This document shows, piece after piece, positions 53,026 to 61,115 of a stretch of 64,000 bases of DNA. This DNA comes from Acetobacter okinawensis (lineage in GTDB: Bacteria > Pseudomonadota > Alphaproteobacteria > Acetobacterales > Acetobacteraceae): NCBI RefSeq assembly GCF_002153655.1, contig NZ_JOPJ01000006.1, positions 389,379 through 453,378 on the forward strand. The letters run 5' to 3'. Position 1 is the stretch's first letter. The number at the start of each line of letters is the position of its first letter. The notes beneath the pieces were generated by a model, which saw nothing but the letters and a program-made list of their open reading frames with translations, was not told the DNA's origin and made no database searches. The position numbers and the translations under genes are program-made.

Positions 53026-54384
53026 ATGGTGTTCCCTCCCCAACCGGGGCGCAATGCGTCACAGCAGACAGTTCTGGCTGAATTGCGCCATGTGCGGCAG
53101 TTCTATCATAAAGACAGCACGGCAGATGTGCAGGTGCTTGATGATGTGAATCTGAGCATTCATGCGGGTGAGATCGTGGGTCTGCTGGGGCGCTCCGGCT
53201 CTGGCAAATCGACACTTTTGCGAATTATTGCAGGGTTGTTGCCCCCCACATCGGGGGATGTCTTGTGGAAAGGGGAGCCGCTTAAGGGGCCAACGCCGGA
53301 TGTGGCGGTTGTTTTTCAGTCTTTCGCCCTGTTCCCTTGGATGACGGTTGAAGAAAACGTAGCCCTTGGTCTGGACGCCAAGGGCGTGCCCGCAGCAGAG
53401 CGCGACACGCTCGTGGAAAGTGCCATAGAGTTAATTGGGCTCGGCGGGTATGAAAACGCGTGGCCCAAGGAGCTGTCAGGCGGTATGCAGCAGCGTGTGG
53501 GGCTGGCGCGGGCGCTGGTGGTTAATCCGTCTTTACTGCTGATGGACGAACCGTTTTCTGCCCTTGATGTACTGACGGCGGAAAACCTGAGAACCGATCT
53601 GGTGGAGTTGTGGGCGGATAATAAACTGCCCGTGCAGAGCATGCTGATTGTGACACACAACATCGAAGAAGCGGTGTTGATGTGTGATCGCATTGTTATC
53701 GCATCATCCAACCCCGGGCGGATAGCACATGTGCTGCCTGTTCCCTTCCCTCACCCACGCAATCGCGAGGACGCGGCTTTCCGCCAGTTGGTGGACCACA
53801 TCTACGCGCTAATGACGCAGCGTGCGCCCATTGTCTCCGAAGCGGATATGATGAGCCGCTCCACAGTCGCAGCCACATCCGTAGCCCCTGCCTTTAGAGC
53901 ACTGGTTCCTGTCTCCATCACCATGATGATCGGGATGATGGAAGCACTGGCGGCACCGCCCTTGAACGGTCGGGCAGATTTGCCGGTTCTGGCTGAAAAA
54001 CTTCAGCTTGAGCTTGATGACCTGTTCCCATTAGGGGAATCTCTGGAATTGCTCGCTCTGGCGGAACTGGAGGATGGGGACATCCTGCTGACCAACGAAG
54101 GTGTGCATTTTGTATTAAGTGACCTGGAGGAGCGCAAAGCCATTATGGGGCATGCGCTCAGGCACCATGTGCCTTTGGTCAAGATGATCTGCGCCTTGCT
54201 GGATGAGCGTCCAACCCACAACGTCAAGGCCGAGCGCTTTCGGGACGAGCTGGAAGCCTGCATGTCCCCCGATTATGCACGGCAGACGTTACAGACCATT
54301 ATTGGCTGGACCCGCTTTGCCGAACTGTTTGACTATGATGAAGAGAGCGACCGCTTTTTTCTGCCAGATGACAGTCGCGAATAA
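53026..54384 (+). CDS. ABC importer ATP-binding protein with C-terminal AAA-associated domain
   Basis: The 452 residues comprise an NitT/TauT-type ATPase (about 15-270) with Walker A GRSGSGKS at 55-62, Q-loop VFQSFALFPW, signature LSGGMQQRVGLARAL and Walker B LLLMDEP, followed by a C-terminal extension (about 305-452) resembling the AAA-associated C domain found on some of these ATPases (LTNEGVHFVLSD segment). The extension may sense ligand or regulate transport; its role is not established. Its stop codon directly abuts the convergent msrA stop. Confidence 0.88.
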   Translation: MVFPPQPGRNASQQTVLAELRHVRQFYHKDSTADVQVLDDVNLSIHAGEIVGLLGRSGSGKSTLLRIIAGLLPPTSGDVLWKGEPLKGPTPDVAVVFQSFALFPWMTVEENVALGLDAKGVPAAERDTLVESAIELIGLGGYENAWPKELSGGMQQRVGLARALVVNPSLLLMDEPFSALDVLTAENLRTDLVELWADNKLPVQSMLIVTHNIEEAVLMCDRIVIASSNPGRIAHVLPVPFPHPRNREDAAFRQLVDHIYALMTQRAPIVSEADMMSRSTVAATSVAPAFRALVPVSITMMIGMMEALAAPPLNGRADLPVLAEKLQLELDDLFPLGESLELLALAELEDGDILLTNEGVHFVLSDLEERKAIMGHALRHHVPLVKMICALLDERPTHNVKAERFRDELEACMSPDYARQTLQTIIGWTRFAELFDYDEESDRFFLPDDSRE

Positions 54385-54924
54385 TCAGGGAGCCGGGTGC
54401 AACAGGGTACCCAGCGCCTTGCGGGCCTTGGCAAGTTTGGGCGCTATAACTGCCTGACAATACCCCGCGTGGGGGTGTTTGGCATAATAATTATGATGTT
54501 CTACTTCTGCTGGCCAGAATGTATCCAGTGCGCAAAGCTGCGTGACAAGTGGGGCTCCCCACAGGTGGCTATCGGTGACGCCCTGAATAACCTCCTTGGC
54601 AATTTCGCATTGCTGGGCAGAGGTATAAAAAATAACCGACCGATACTGGCTTCCAACATCATGCCCCTGTCTGTTCAGGGTTGTCGGGTCATGCAGGACG
54701 AAGAAGCATTGCAGGATCTGCCGATAATCCAGAACCGCCGGGTCCCATTCCAGTTTAACAACCTCGGCATGGCCGGTCAGCCCTGAGCACACCTGTTTAT
54801 AGGTCGGGTGCAGAACTGCGCCACCCGCATAGCCGGGCATAACAGAGGTTATGCCCCGCATCTGGCGATACACGGCTTCCAGACACCAGAAACAACCACC
54901 ACCAAGTATTGCTGTTTCTGCCAT
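54385..54924 (-). CDS. msrA: peptide-methionine (S)-S-oxide reductase
   Basis: Repairs oxidised methionine. From ATG 54924 (MAETAILGGGCFWC), preceded by AAGGA, there are 179 residues. The catalytic Cys is Cys11 in GCFWC; further motifs GYAGG, GHAEVV and the YRSVIFY region are typical. Downstream of valS on the same strand; the open frame continues upstream over the valS 3' end, but no conservation supports a longer protein. Confidence 0.96.
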   Translation of the reverse strand: MAETAILGGGCFWCLEAVYRQMRGITSVMPGYAGGAVLHPTYKQVCSGLTGHAEVVKLEWDPAVLDYRQILQCFFVLHDPTTLNRQGHDVGSQYRSVIFYTSAQQCEIAKEVIQGVTDSHLWGAPLVTQLCALDTFWPAEVEHHNYYAKHPHAGYCQAVIAPKLAKARKALGTLLHPAP

Positions 54925-54980
54925 GAGGGTGTTCCTTTGCAGTTGGTTGGCCCCGCCCTGTTCAGGCGGAGCCGGGGTGT

Positions 54981-57677
54981 TCAGGCAATGCGGGAGAGAG
55001 CTGCTTTCAGCCGTGCGCATTCGCCTTGCTGGTTTTCCAGACGTTCACGCATTTCCTGCACAATTTCAGGCTTGGCGCGGCTGACAAAGTTTTCATTCCC
55101 GAGTTTTTTTTCTGTCTTGCTGACTTCATCTTCGGCCTTGGAGAGTTCCTTTTTCAGGCGCTCACGCTCGACAGCCAGATCAATCAGCCCCTCCAATGGA
55201 ATAATCACAGTGGCTTCGTCCACCACTGCCTGCGCCGAGCCCTTGGGAATATCGCCAGAGAGTGCGCTGGTCTGTGTAACGCGGGCCATCCGGCAGATTG
55301 CCTCCTGCCAGCGGCCAATGCGTTCCAGTGTTATTGCCGCAGCGTCCTTGAGGAGCACTGGTGCTGTCTGGGATGGGGGCACATTCATTTCGGCCCGTAC
55401 CGTGCGGATTTCCGTAATCAGGCGGATAATCTGTTCGCACTCAGCCACGGCTTCTTCCGCCCCTGTGGGGGAGACGGGGAGTGGCCACTGTGCGGCTATC
55501 AGGCTGCCCTCTTCGCCAAAACCAAACTCATGCCAGAGCGTGTCGGTGACAAAAGGCACGACAGGCTGGAGCAGGCGCAGGATAACCCCCAGAACATGCC
55601 CGGCAACGGCCCGGATTTCCGACGCTTCCTGGTCGTTTTGGGAATTGAAGACGGGCTTGGCAAATTCCAAGAACCAGTCGCAGAAGCGGTTCCATACAAA
55701 ACGGTAGCAGGTCAGCGCGTACTCATCAAAACGGTAGGCATCCAGCGCGCGGGTTGCATCGGCAATGGCTGTGGCGGCTTCTGCCAAAATCCAGCGCCCC
55801 AGTGGAGACTGAACCTGCTCAGGGTTAAAGTCTACTGGTGCGCGTACGCCATTCATTTCGCAAAAGCGTGCGGCATTCCAGAGTTTGGTAATGAAGGAAC
55901 GGTAGTCCTCCACCCGTTTACGGCCGAGTTTAACGTCCCGCCCGATCCCGGTCAGCGCGCAAATGGTAAAGCGCATGGCATCTGCGCCGTATTCCTCGAT
56001 CAGTTCGAGCGGGTCAATGCCATTCCCTTTGCTTTTAGACATTTTCTGCCCGTGCTCGTCGCGCACCAGACCATGGATGAAAATGTTACGGAAAGGGACA
56101 TCCTGCATGAAGTGCTGGCCCATCATCATCATTCTGGCAACCCAGAAGAAAATGATATCAAAGCCTGTTACCAGCACATCGGTCGGGTAGTAGCGGTCCA
56201 GCTCGGGTGTTTTGTCGGGCCAGCCAAGTGTGGAGAACGGCCACAGGGCAGAGGAGAACCATGTGTCCAGCACATCCTCGTCCTGAGTAAGAGGTTCGGC
56301 CTTGCCGTAATGGGCCAGTGCCTGTTTTTGCGCATCTTCCCCATCATGCGCGACAAAGACGTGCCCATCCGGGCCGTACCACGCAGGAATACGATGCCCC
56401 CACCAGAGCTGACGGGAAATGCACCAAGGCTGGATGTCACGCATCCAGGCAAAAAAGGTGTTTTCCCACTGCTTGGGTATAAAGCTGGCCCGACCGGATG
56501 TAATGGCCTCAATGGCTGGCCCAGCAAGCTTGCCCGCGTCACAGTACCATTGCGTGGTCAGGCGCGGTTCAATAACAGCCCCGCCCCGCTCCGCATGTGG
56601 CACCTGATGGCGGTGGGGTTCAATTTTTTCCAGCCAGCCGGTTTCTTCCAGCTTGGCGACAATGGCCTTACGTGCCTCCTCGCGTGAGGAACCGGCAAGG
56701 GACCGTACAAACGCGGGGTCAGCCAGTCCTTCGTGCGCGCTGAGTTCACCTTCTATCTCGTCCAGCACAATCCGGGCCTGTTCGTCCAGAATGCTGAGCA
56801 TGGGGAGCTGGTGGCGCCGCCCGACTTCAAAGTCGTTAAAATCATGGGCGGGGGTAATTTTGACCGCACCCGTCCCTTTTTCCGGGTCGGAGTGTTCGTC
56901 CGCCACAATAGGAATCAGTCGGCCAGTCAGGGGAAGGCGCACAAATTTGCCAATCAGGTCCCTGTAGCGCTCGTCCTCGGGGTGGACTGCTACGGCTGTG
57001 TCACCCAGCATGGTTTCGGGTCGGGTTGTGGCCACTGTAATGCTGGCATCGCCCGCGCCGTCAACCGGGTAGCGGATATACCACAGATTGCCAGCAACAT
57101 CCTTGCTTTCCACCTCCAGGTCGGAAATGGCTGAGCGAAAAGCCGGGTCCCAGTTGACCAGCCGCCTGTCACGGTAAATCAGACCGTCTTTGTAGAGAGA
57201 GACAAAGACTTCCTTAACCGCGCGGGACAGGCCCTCGTCCATGGTAAAGCGTTCACGCGGCCAGTCCAGCGATGCGCCAAGTCGGCGCAACTGGCGGGTA
57301 ATGCCGCCGCCTGATTCTTCTTTCCATTGCCATACACGCTCGATAAAGGCGTCACGCCCCATGTCCTGACGTGTTGTTGTGCCTTCTGCCGCTAGGGTGC
57401 GTTCCACAACCATCTGCGTGGCAATGCCTGCGTGGTCCGTGCCGGGCTGCCATAGCGTGTCAAGCCCCTGCATGCGCTTCCAGCGGATAAGGGTGTCCTG
57501 CAATGTCATGGTCAGCGCGTGGCCCATGTGGAGCGTGCCGGTAACATTGGGTGGTGGGATCATGATGGTAAAAGGTTTTTTGTCGCTTGCAGGCTGTGCA
57601 GAAAAAGCCTTTTTGCTTTCCCATAAGGCGTACAGCCGGTTTTCTGTTTGTGCAGGCTCAAAAGTCTTGTTCAGCAT
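54981..57677 (-). CDS. valS: valyl-tRNA synthetase
   Basis: Charges tRNA-Val; class I enzyme with editing domain. About 898 residues from ATG 57677 (MLNKTFEPAQTENRLY). The HIGH-type motif is HMGH at 50-53 (PPPNVTGTLHMGHAL), KMSKS is in KMSKSKGNGIDP, and a C-terminal coiled coil of about 60 residues ends the protein. The only weak ribosome-binding site is GGA, about six bases before the ATG. A strong intrinsic terminator and a possible leader peptide precede it (57702-57803), suggesting attenuation. Confidence 0.96.
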   Translation of the reverse strand: MLNKTFEPAQTENRLYALWESKKAFSAQPASDKKPFTIMIPPPNVTGTLHMGHALTMTLQDTLIRWKRMQGLDTLWQPGTDHAGIATQMVVERTLAAEGTTTRQDMGRDAFIERVWQWKEESGGGITRQLRRLGASLDWPRERFTMDEGLSRAVKEVFVSLYKDGLIYRDRRLVNWDPAFRSAISDLEVESKDVAGNLWYIRYPVDGAGDASITVATTRPETMLGDTAVAVHPEDERYRDLIGKFVRLPLTGRLIPIVADEHSDPEKGTGAVKITPAHDFNDFEVGRRHQLPMLSILDEQARIVLDEIEGELSAHEGLADPAFVRSLAGSSREEARKAIVAKLEETGWLEKIEPHRHQVPHAERGGAVIEPRLTTQWYCDAGKLAGPAIEAITSGRASFIPKQWENTFFAWMRDIQPWCISRQLWWGHRIPAWYGPDGHVFVAHDGEDAQKQALAHYGKAEPLTQDEDVLDTWFSSALWPFSTLGWPDKTPELDRYYPTDVLVTGFDIIFFWVARMMMMGQHFMQDVPFRNIFIHGLVRDEHGQKMSKSKGNGIDPLELIEEYGADAMRFTICALTGIGRDVKLGRKRVEDYRSFITKLWNAARFCEMNGVRAPVDFNPEQVQSPLGRWILAEAATAIADATRALDAYRFDEYALTCYRFVWNRFCDWFLEFAKPVFNSQNDQEASEIRAVAGHVLGVILRLLQPVVPFVTDTLWHEFGFGEEGSLIAAQWPLPVSPTGAEEAVAECEQIIRLITEIRTVRAEMNVPPSQTAPVLLKDAAAITLERIGRWQEAICRMARVTQTSALSGDIPKGSAQAVVDEATVIIPLEGLIDLAVERERLKKELSKAEDEVSKTEKKLGNENFVSRAKPEIVQEMRERLENQQGECARLKAALSRIA

Positions 57678-57701
57678 ATTTATCCAACCACGCCACGTAA
57701 A

Positions 57702-57731
57702 AAAGGCGGAAGGCATCTAGCCCCCGCCTTT
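57702..57731 (-). terminator. intrinsic terminator or attenuator immediately upstream of valS
   Basis: On the minus strand AAAGGCGG (57731-57724) pairs with CCGCCTTT (57709-57702), with an inner GGC/GCC pairing inside the loop, and the stem runs into a T6 tract. The tract ends about 20 nt before the valS ATG, leaving no room for a separate valS promoter downstream, so any valS transcript must pass through it. It may simply end the popZ transcript or may act as an attenuator. Confidence 0.8.
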
Positions 57732-57740
57732 GCAGAGCAA

Positions 57741-57770
57741 TTAACAGACCACAGGGGCCTTTCCACCCAT
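57741..57770 (-). CDS. putative valS leader peptide (MGGKAPVVC)
   Basis: A nine-codon open frame in the popZ-valS gap: ATG GGT GGA AAG GCC CCT, then GTG GTC (Val-Val), TGT and TAA. Its stop is 9 nt before the terminator stem at 57731. Tandem codons for the cognate amino acid of the downstream synthetase, just before a terminator, is the arrangement of ribosome-mediated attenuators. The ribosome-binding site is weak (GCGGGCAG before ATG), so translation is not assured and chance cannot be excluded. Confidence 0.4.
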   Translation of the reverse strand: MGGKAPVVC

Positions 57771-57803
57771 CTGCCCGCACTGAGGCAGTTGACGGTGGAA
57801 AGG
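57758..57803 (-). promoter_or_regulatory. long hairpin overlapping the putative valS leader peptide
   Basis: CCTTTCCACC and GGTGGAAAGG (57758-57767 and 57794-57803) form a perfect 10-bp outer stem enclosing an inner CTGCC/GGCAG pairing (57771-57775 with 57784-57788). The 3' arm on the RNA contains codons 2-5 of the leader peptide, so translation of that peptide would open this hairpin. CCUUU of the freed 5' arm can pair with AAAGG of the terminator stem, a possible antiterminator. Structure only; no function shown. Confidence 0.45.
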
Positions 57804-57812
57804 AAGAAAATC

Positions 57813-58433
57813 TTACAGGCCGCGCTGCGTCAGGCGTTCCACTTCCTTGCGGACGGCAGCCTGAACAATGCCTGCCAGATGGGCATCAAGCCATTTTTTG
57901 AGGAAAACGCGCACTTCCTGGCGCACGATGTCTTCAACCGTCAGAGACCCTTCATGCGTGACAGCCACTTTTCTCTCCTCATGTTCTCTAAGATATTTTT
58001 CCTGCAGGTTTTTCTGCAAAACAGCAAATGAATTAGCGGTGTCGGAAACCGTTTCGTCATTCAGGGGGATGGGCAATGGACCAGACATGGTATGTTCAGC
58101 CTTTTTGTTGAGTTCGATCTGCCTAAGATCCGTTACAGATAATACTTCATCATCATGGCCCACGGCCTGCGGTTGCACAAGATTGGCTTTGCGACCTGCT
58201 TTGCCAGCCCCCTTGCTGGAAGTGGGAACCTCTTTTTTTTCCGGTGGCGCAGAGTCCATCATGGATGGGGAGAGGATGAGCACGTCATCATCATCGTCCT
58301 GATCATCATCTGGCTTTGGGGTTCGCCCGACTGTGGCCGCAAGGTGCTCATCAGGCAGTATTTTGCGAACGGAAGACGGGGTATTCGCTGCTGATTTACC
58401 CGTCTTTCCAGATGAGTCCTGAGGCGACACCAT
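57813..58433 (-). CDS. popZ: PopZ/DUF2497 family polar organising protein
   Basis: A 206-residue protein. The N-terminal two thirds are low-complexity and include an acidic run (about 42-50), typical of the disordered hub region; the C-terminal 45 residues form the conserved DUF2497 helices with VEDIVRQEVRVFLKKWLDAHL and a final VERLTQR. In Caulobacter PopZ self-assembles at the cell pole and anchors the centromere protein ParB. Assignment as the functional equivalent is by family and by its place in the conserved pcm-tolC-DUF2497-valS order. A good AGGGA site precedes the ATG. Confidence 0.82.
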   Translation of the reverse strand: MVSPQDSSGKTGKSAANTPSSVRKILPDEHLAATVGRTPKPDDDQDDDDDVLILSPSMMDSAPPEKKEVPTSSKGAGKAGRKANLVQPQAVGHDDEVLSVTDLRQIELNKKAEHTMSGPLPIPLNDETVSDTANSFAVLQKNLQEKYLREHEERKVAVTHEGSLTVEDIVRQEVRVFLKKWLDAHLAGIVQAAVRKEVERLTQRGL

Positions 58434-58463
58434 ACAAACATCCCTGCCACTTCTGGCTTAACA

Positions 58464-59903
58464 TTATCGACCCGGTTGGTTGAGCGCGTAATCGTTCAAC
58501 CCCCATAACCGATCCTTTACCGCGTTATAGTATGCTTTGTCATCATAAAGGGGAACATTCAGCTTCAGATCAGAAGCGGTCAGGCGTCCAATGGCTGCTG
58601 CTACATTGTAAGAGGCAATGACCATGCTGCTCAGGCTTTGCACAAGAGCCACCTGTGCCTGCAGGAGTGTCTGTTGTTGCTGCAGCACGGCAAGCGTGGT
58701 GCTTGTGCCGACCATGGCCTGCCGCTCCACCCCGTCCAGCGCAACGGTGCCTGCCTTGATGGCGATCCGGTCGCTGGCGATGGACGCCTGATAGGTAACC
58801 AGTTTCTGCCAGTTGGAGACGGCATCCTGCGCTGCGGCCCGGCGCTGGATATCTACCTCGCGGTGGGCTTCCTGCGCCAGTTGCCGCGCCTGCCTGACCG
58901 CAGCATATTCCGACCCGCCCTGATAAATGGGAACATTAAAATTAAGAGCTGCGTATTTGCTGTCGTTTATCTGGTTGTTTAAGGCCTGATTGACCTGATG
59001 CTGGTAGCCCAGAACTGCCGATACCTTGGGCATGATGGAAGACATGGCAACCCCGACCGAATCCTTGTGGGATGCTTCGGTAAAAAGTGCGTGAATAACA
59101 TCAGGGTTGTTCCGGACCGCCATGGCGGCGGCGGTCTGCTCGTTTTTAACCGGGAGGACCAGAGGCTGTGGTGGTACCAGATTGGGTGGGGCGGCCATGC
59201 CCACGATCTGCATATAGGTTGCCTGAGCCGTTTGCAGTGTGCCTTCGGATTGCTGACGCGTTGCTTGTGCGGAGGCATAGGCTGCTTCGGCCTGAGCAAC
59301 ATCGGTGCGTGTGATTTCCCCAACCCGGAAGCGTTCATTTGTAGCGCGTAGCTGCTGCTGTAGAACCTGTTCGTTGTTCACGTTCAGTTGCAGCAGCTGT
59401 TCGTCCTCAATAACGCCCACATAAGCGCTAACCACCTGTTTAAAGACCTGTTGCTCAACTGAGATAAGATGCGCACGTGCTGCCATGACCTGATTAACGG
59501 CTTCGTGCGTGGCAGCCGTGGTTTTGCCGCCACTATAAATGGGCTGGTCCAGAGCCACACCAGCGGAATACCCGGGCGTATTGTAACGTCGCAGGTTCTC
59601 ATGCGTGCGGGGGTGACCCACCCCTTCGTAATCGTTGATCCCGTTGTAATACGAAAGTCCAACCTGCCCGGTTATTGTCGGGTGCCATCCCGCCAGTGCG
59701 GTGGGCACCTTCTCATCCGTGGCGCGGAGTGTCGCGCGGGCTGCTTGCAGGGTCGGGTTTGTAAGGTACGCGGCAGACAGTGCTTCTTGCAATGTGTGCG
59801 GGATAAACGAGGGGGAGCCGCTGCCATCGTATTTTTGCGCCCATGCTGTGCTCCCGCACAGAATGACGGCCAGACTCAGGCCGGTTTCGCAAATACGCCG
59901 CAT
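58464..59903 (-). CDS. tolC: TolC family outer-membrane efflux/type I secretion channel
   Basis: Outer-membrane channel for drug efflux or type I secretion. From ATG 59903, preceded by AGGAG at seven bases, there are about 479 residues: a signal peptide ending STAWAQ near 23, then the duplicated outer-membrane efflux repeats with long coiled-coil helices. An alternative GTG at 59960 would add 19 residues before the signal peptide and is disfavoured. Which inner-membrane partners it uses cannot be seen here. Confidence 0.92.
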   Translation of the reverse strand: MRRICETGLSLAVILCGSTAWAQKYDGSGSPSFIPHTLQEALSAAYLTNPTLQAARATLRATDEKVPTALAGWHPTITGQVGLSYYNGINDYEGVGHPRTHENLRRYNTPGYSAGVALDQPIYSGGKTTAATHEAVNQVMAARAHLISVEQQVFKQVVSAYVGVIEDEQLLQLNVNNEQVLQQQLRATNERFRVGEITRTDVAQAEAAYASAQATRQQSEGTLQTAQATYMQIVGMAAPPNLVPPQPLVLPVKNEQTAAAMAVRNNPDVIHALFTEASHKDSVGVAMSSIMPKVSAVLGYQHQVNQALNNQINDSKYAALNFNVPIYQGGSEYAAVRQARQLAQEAHREVDIQRRAAAQDAVSNWQKLVTYQASIASDRIAIKAGTVALDGVERQAMVGTSTTLAVLQQQQTLLQAQVALVQSLSSMVIASYNVAAAIGRLTASDLKLNVPLYDDKAYYNAVKDRLWGLNDYALNQPGR

Positions 59904-60022
59904 GAGGCTGCTCCTGCTTGCCAGTGACCGCAATATGGTTGCGGCCACGTTCAATGCCACGATGTGAGTTTAAATTCCAATTTATAGTTTGTGCGCCGTA
60001 AAAAACAGAGACCTCCCATGTT

Positions 60023-60727
60023 TTAAAAGGAGAAGGTTCGCTCGGGCGCCATGCCGGGTAGCAGGGGTGCCTGTGCCTCGAACAGAAACGTTATTCGGAA
60101 TGGCTTTGAATACCCCGGCTCCCGGACGGCGCTAAAGGCTTCGGGGAGGGCTGCGTTGGATTGCAGCAGTCCCACAATACGCCCTTGGGGAGTAAGCTGA
60201 CGGTCGCAGAAGTCAGGCAAAGTTGTTATGCAGCCATCAAAATAGATCAGGTCATAAGGAGCCAATGCGGCTACGCCCTCGCTCAGGGTAGCCTGTTGCC
60301 AGACAACATCCGGAGCGTGGCTGTTGCAGAACGACTGCCCGATTTGCATGAGCGTTGCATCCGATTCGAGTGCCGTTACGCGCAGGCCCAGGTAGGCAAA
60401 AAGAGCCGCTGTGTAACCCGTTGCGGCCCCCACAACCAGAACATGCTGCCCGGCAGATGGCATGGCGGCCTGCACCAGACGTGCCGTGAGCAATGGTTGC
60501 GGTAACACGCGGCCCTGAGACAATGGCAGACTTGTGTCTGCGTAGGCGGCGTTGCGCAACTCCGGGCGCACGCAGAGTTCACGCGGGAGGGTGCGCATGC
60601 CCTCCAGAATGCGCGAATCGGTAATTTCAGAGGGGCGCAGCTGGTCATCCACCATCAGATGGCGTGCTTCAGCATACAGGGCTGCATCCATTGACTGTTT
60701 TCCTTGATGCGTGGCGGTGGCTGTCAT
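60023..60727 (-). CDS. pcm: protein-L-isoaspartate O-methyltransferase family protein
   Basis: SAM-dependent methyltransferase of the PIMT family, 234 residues from ATG 60727, preceded by AGGAGAG. Family features are MVDDQLRPSEITD near 25-37, LPRELCV, and the SAM motif VVGAATGYTAAL. The usual strand motif after the SAM site is changed (YDLIYFDGC), so repair activity towards isoaspartate is less certain than the fold. This PIMT-like gene upstream of tolC is a conserved alphaproteobacterial neighbourhood. Confidence 0.85.
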   Translation of the reverse strand: MTATATHQGKQSMDAALYAEARHLMVDDQLRPSEITDSRILEGMRTLPRELCVRPELRNAAYADTSLPLSQGRVLPQPLLTARLVQAAMPSAGQHVLVVGAATGYTAALFAYLGLRVTALESDATLMQIGQSFCNSHAPDVVWQQATLSEGVAALAPYDLIYFDGCITTLPDFCDRQLTPQGRIVGLLQSNAALPEAFSAVREPGYSKPFRITFLFEAQAPLLPGMAPERTFSF

Positions 60728-60827
60728 GTTGCGTACTCTCCTGATTACCCCCTGCCCGGCCAATGCGCGCCATTCGTGGGTAAGGCATGTCTGACATACT
60801 GTTTTAAAATTGGCACAACACAACGTC

Positions 60828-60856
60828 TTGACCAATCTGATAGAAAAGGACATAAG
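60828..60856 (+). promoter_or_regulatory. predicted sigma-70-type promoter of tRNA-Cys
   Basis: TTGACC (60828-60833) and CATAAG (60851-60856) are separated by 17 bases. Transcription would start about 60863, roughly a dozen bases before the tRNA. Sequence match only. Confidence 0.6.
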
Positions 60857-60875
60857 ACAACCACATTACACCGCT

Positions 60876-60949
60876 GGTCCGGTGGCAGAATGGTGATGTA
60901 GCGGACTGCAAATCCGCGTATGTGGGTTCGATTCCCGCCCGGACCTCCA
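60876..60949 (+). tRNA. tRNA-Cys (anticodon GCA)
   Basis: A full cloverleaf of 74 nt can be drawn. The acceptor stem GGTCCGG pairs with CCGGACC (60939-60945), the anticodon stem-loop is GCGGA-CTGCAAA-TCCGC with anticodon GCA, the T-arm is GTGGG-TTCGATT-CCCGC, and the 3' CCA is encoded (60947-60949). The 3' end is the likely attachment site of the integrase-bearing element that starts next to it. Confidence 0.96.
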
Positions 60950-60977
60950 CTCCCCCTTGAAATCAAATGACATATAT

Positions 60978-61009
60978 TGACATTCACCGCAGAAAACAGC
61001 GGTTTGTCA
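60978..61009. repeat. interrupted inverted repeat between tRNA-Cys and the integrase
   Basis: TGACA-TTC-ACCGC (60978-60990) and GCGGT-T-TGTCA (60999-61009) form two stacked 5-bp stems with an 8-nt loop. It lies just after the tRNA. Possible roles are tRNA transcript termination or a protein-binding site in the attachment region; there is no T-run, so termination is uncertain. Confidence 0.4.
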
Positions 61010-61064
61010 TTCTGTGCCTTATGACATGGAATGATGCCGGAAGACGGGGAATGAAGGGTATTAT

Positions 61065-61103
61065 GGGGGTATATTTGGGGGTAGCATCTTCAATCCGGGG
61101 GTA
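61065..61103 (+). repeat. three direct GGGGGTA repeats, candidate integrase arm sites
   Basis: GGGGGTA occurs at 61065-61071, 61077-61083 and 61097-61103, followed by a further G-run, all just before the integrase ATG at 61116. Short directly repeated elements in this position fit arm-type binding sites of P4-like integrases, and would also place the integrase under its own control. Inference from position and repetition. Confidence 0.5.
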
Positions 61104-61115
61104 TCGGGGGGATTT

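Noticed and set aside
55026..56687. A 553-codon open frame antisense to valS
   Set aside because: It lies wholly within valS on the other strand, has no recognisable domain and reflects the codon bias of a GC-rich gene. The same applies to long antisense frames over purB (17709-19193) and lpdA (24844-26007).
58464..59960. Longer TolC from GTG at 59960
   Set aside because: It would place 19 non-hydrophobic residues before the signal peptide, and the internal ATG has AGGAG at seven bases.
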